23,189 nt of DNA from JAQBFJ01 sp032123435. Lineage in GTDB: Bacteria; Verrucomicrobiota; Kiritimatiellia; UBA8416; JAQBFJ01. The stretch spans positions 1 to 23,189 of the forward strand of contig JAQBFJ010000078.1 of the NCBI GenBank assembly GCA_032123435.1, in the 5' to 3' direction. Below the pieces are notes generated by a model. It had not been told where the DNA came from. It searched no databases and worked only from the letters and a program-made list of their open reading frames with translations. The position numbers and the translations under genes are program-made. Shown here in pieces: positions 21,168-23,189 of this stretch. Within the stretch, counting starts at the first letter, position 1. Each line of letters opens with the position of its first letter.

Positions 21168-22499
21168 TTAATATCCCGGGCATGTGGGCTCACTTGTTAC
21201 GGGTGCAGGCGGTGGCGGTGGCGTGCTTGGTTTTGAAGAGGTCTGTTTTTTAGGGAAGACTTCTTTCACGGCTCCATCTGCCGCTGCATCACCGATTGTC
21301 TCTGCTGCAGTAGTGCCGCCCTTTTCGATTCCATCTGCTATCTTGCCAGTAATTATGTTCCCCCAAGAATTCTTATTCTTGTCATCCGCGGACTCGTTTG
21401 CAGCTTGCTTTGTGATATCAATCGCATCTTCTCCAGCTTCATTTCGCATGTTGGCTGCCTGAGCTTTGGCATCGTCAGAAGCTGTTCCCGTATTCGCCAG
21501 GGCGTTCTGTGCGTCCATTAAGTTAAGGGCCTGTGACGCTTTGTCGTCAGCGTCTTTATCCTTATCATTAAAGAATGTTTGGTTGATAGGCATCTTATTC
21601 AGTTTGTCGTCAAGTGACTCCAAATCTACCTGGGTTGATGCTTCCTTCTCCTTCATCGCCTTTAGTTGCTCATTGCGAAGATCTATTAAGGCGATCTTCT
21701 TGCCCTTCATGTAGTCTAGCATGGCCTGTAAAACCTTGTCTTCTGGGACATTGTATGTTGTTATTAGCTTTGCTGCCAAAGCTTTTGCTTGGTTAACACG
21801 ATTCATCTTGTTGGCGAGTTCTGCCCGCGCCTTCTTTAGCGAGATAGCGTCGACAACTGCGCCAACCGCAGGCTGCACTACGAAGTGCTGTACTGCTGCT
21901 CCAACAAGTGCGCCCCCGATAGTTCCAATTACTGTTCCAAGTGGGGGTGTGAAACAAGTTAATAATTTTGCTCCAAGAATTGCTCCGGCTTTCATGCCGC
22001 CCGATGTGACTACTCCTCCCAGAACTCCATTAGCTCCAGCTGCAACGGCATCCTCATATTGGCCGTAATATACCTTGACTGCTACGTCGAAAACCGTGTT
22101 TACATGGCCAACAACGCTGAGAGTGGTTTGCATAGTTTTCTTGGCGGATTCCGACACTACCGTAGATGCGGCGCCTGCTCCAATAGTCGTCGCATCTACG
22201 ACTGGCTGTCCACTATCTGAAGTGGGTCCGGTATTGACGCTTTCTGGGATATTAGGTTCAGGTTTGATGTAGATATTGTTAGGATCGACCGCAGTATTCT
22301 GGTCTGCTACATATGGACGTAAAGCTGGTTCTTCCTTGGGTGCTTCTTCTTTTGGGGGGGTATACTGAGTTTCGGCTTTATAAGGATTAGCTGAGCTTGT
22401 AGGCTCACTATCCATCCCAACAGCTTGACCATAAGCACGATTGTTGAGCGAGGCGAGAATGGCAAAAACCATCACTATGGCTGTTAGTCTAATTCTCAA
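21168..22499 (-). CDS. Large exported protein with glycine-zipper segment and Pro-rich tail, unrecognised family
   Basis: A 443-residue protein. It starts with a signal peptide (cleavage after about AYGQA), then a Pro/Glu/Thr-rich region. A Gly/Ala-rich hydrophobic section of about residues 150-225 contains GTVIGTIGGALVGAAVQHF, a glycine-zipper pattern found in proteins that insert into or span membranes. A helical, charged region (about 225-370) follows, and the C-terminus is PPPPPAPVTSEPTCPGY. I know no family for it. The start is a TTG at 22499 whose last two bases overlap the upstream stop (TTGA), with a GGAG ribosome-binding site 8 nt before it. Starting at the later ATG would strip the positive residues from the signal peptide. 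The CsgG-like gene follows after 41 nt. Confidence 0.72.
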   Translation of the reverse strand: MRIRLTAIVMVFAILASLNNRAYGQAVGMDSEPTSSANPYKAETQYTPPKEEAPKEEPALRPYVADQNTAVDPNNIYIKPEPNIPESVNTGPTSDSGQPVVDATTIGAGAASTVVSESAKKTMQTTLSVVGHVNTVFDVAVKVYYGQYEDAVAAGANGVLGGVVTSGGMKAGAILGAKLLTCFTPPLGTVIGTIGGALVGAAVQHFVVQPAVGAVVDAISLKKARAELANKMNRVNQAKALAAKLITTYNVPEDKVLQAMLDYMKGKKIALIDLRNEQLKAMKEKEASTQVDLESLDDKLNKMPINQTFFNDKDKDADDKASQALNLMDAQNALANTGTASDDAKAQAANMRNEAGEDAIDITKQAANESADDKNKNSWGNIITGKIADGIEKGGTTAAETIGDAAADGAVKEVFPKKQTSSKPSTPPPPPAPVTSEPTCPGY

Positions 22500-23189
22500 T
22501 GGGCAGGCTCCTTGTTCGTACTGTTTGCCAGTATTTTGTACGCGCCAGCATAATCGATAAGATCAATTCTTCGTAGCTTTGCCTTACCTTTGCTATTGTC
22601 AAACATAAGGCTGACGCATCCTGTTGCGTTTATCACAGGGGAGAGGAATATAAATTGCATATCTCCAGCGTTATAAAAACCAACCTGGTCAAGCAATGAG
22701 AACCATATTGTGGGCATAGCTTTTAGAGTATCCTTTACAGTTGGTATTGTCTCCTTAGCCTGCTTTAGACATTTCTTAAGATCGCCGCGTTGGGCATCCT
22801 CGAGAAACTGGCTGACGCGTGCATCAGTCGCGGCAAAGACTTTGTTGCCTTTTTCGACCTCTTCTTTGTACATGGCCTGCACGCGAATGTAAGAATAAAG
22901 CATTAAGAGACACGATGGATATTGCGTTTTGTCGCCGACGCGGTCGCGGAACAAAGCACCAGAACTGGTGTCGAATCTGGATTCCGCGGCGCGTATGCTC
23001 TCTGCCACTGCCTTTGCAATTCGCAATGGGACAAAACCTTTACCTCTGACCCAGTACGGGACGAGCTCAACTTCACTTATTTTTCTGCCGCGGACAGTAT
23101 CGCCATTGAACACTTCGATGTCTACCAGTTGAAAGCTATCTTTTTTCTCGCGCCAGACTGTAACGAAGAATATATCGGTCCACGGGTGG
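22496..23189 (-). CDS. Uncharacterised protein, first gene of the cluster, 5' end cut by window edge
   Basis: The frame stays open through the right edge (visible N-terminal codons read HPWTDIFFVTVW), so a start at the GTG at 23113 is not justified and the gene is 5'-partial. About 230 residues are visible. The first part is beta-rich (FQLVDIEVFNGDTVRG, VELVPYWVRGKGFVPL) and contains a basic and aromatic strand. A helical middle of about 100 residues follows, then another strand-rich end. Family unknown. The stop overlaps the TTG of the next gene by two bases. The protein may be an exported component whose signal peptide lies outside the window. Confidence 0.7.
   Translation of the reverse strand, partial: HPWTDIFFVTVWREKKDSFQLVDIEVFNGDTVRGRKISEVELVPYWVRGKGFVPLRIAKAVAESIRAAESRFDTSSGALFRDRVGDKTQYPSCLLMLYSYIRVQAMYKEEVEKGNKVFAATDARVSQFLEDAQRGDLKKCLKQAKETIPTVKDTLKAMPTIWFSLLDQVGFYNAGDMQFIFLSPVINATGCVSLMFDNSKGKAKLRRIDLIDYAGAYKILANSTNKEPAH

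Overview
The window is a dense bacterial chromosome segment with no rRNA, tRNA, CRISPR array or intact transposase. The gene families present are a corrinoid-type UroD-family methyltransferase, DUF4416, DUF6868, an OFA-type MFS carrier, an APC permease fused to Usp domains and an EIIA-fused antiporter. Together with CsgG-like lipoproteins, which imply a Gram-negative envelope, they suit an environmental, probably anaerobic bacterium. A PVC-superphylum lineage (Kiritimatiellota, Lentisphaerota or Omnitrophota) or a deltaproteobacterium-like lineage is my guess. No phylogenetic marker in the window settles this.

Layout. (1) 1-2151: a minus-strand DHH phosphoesterase running off the left edge, divergent from a plus-strand UroD/MtaA-family methyltransferase. 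(2) 2152-2608: a non-coding stretch packed with inverted repeats. It holds a ~267-bp MITE-like element with imperfect terminal inverted repeats and internal hairpins, a separate 52-nt fold-back, and the second copy of a short tandem-type repeat whose first copy is at 871-905. (3) 2609-7715: an HPr phosphocarrier on the minus strand, divergent from an APC permease with two Usp domains and a CPA2 antiporter ending in a PTS EIIA domain. HPr has the phosphorylatable His15 but Asp where Ser46 normally sits. The two sides appear to share a back-to-back promoter whose -35 boxes form a palindrome. (4) 7756-13904, plus strand: a B12-binding radical SAM protein, an AcuC-like deacetylase, a short QueG-like iron-sulfur protein, DUF4416, a small membrane protein and guaA. 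Several of these overlap or nearly touch. (5) 13919-17258, minus strand: acetyl-CoA synthetase followed by an OFA-family carrier, with a hairpin between them. (6) 17636-18504, plus strand: a DUF6868 membrane protein behind a good promoter, then a CPBP-like intramembrane protease homologue. (7) 18603-23189, minus strand: a compact run of five exported or envelope genes, including a CsgG-domain lipoprotein and a second FlgT/LpoB-like lipoprotein. The first gene of this run is cut by the right edge.

Two parts look most worth following. One is the HPr and EIIA-antiporter/Usp-permease locus, where a sugar-free PTS may gate ion and amino acid transport. The other is the unnamed five-gene envelope cluster at the right end. 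A weaker link is that acetyl-CoA synthetase and an AcuC-type deacetylase, which in Bacillus reactivates Acs, lie a few kilobases apart.
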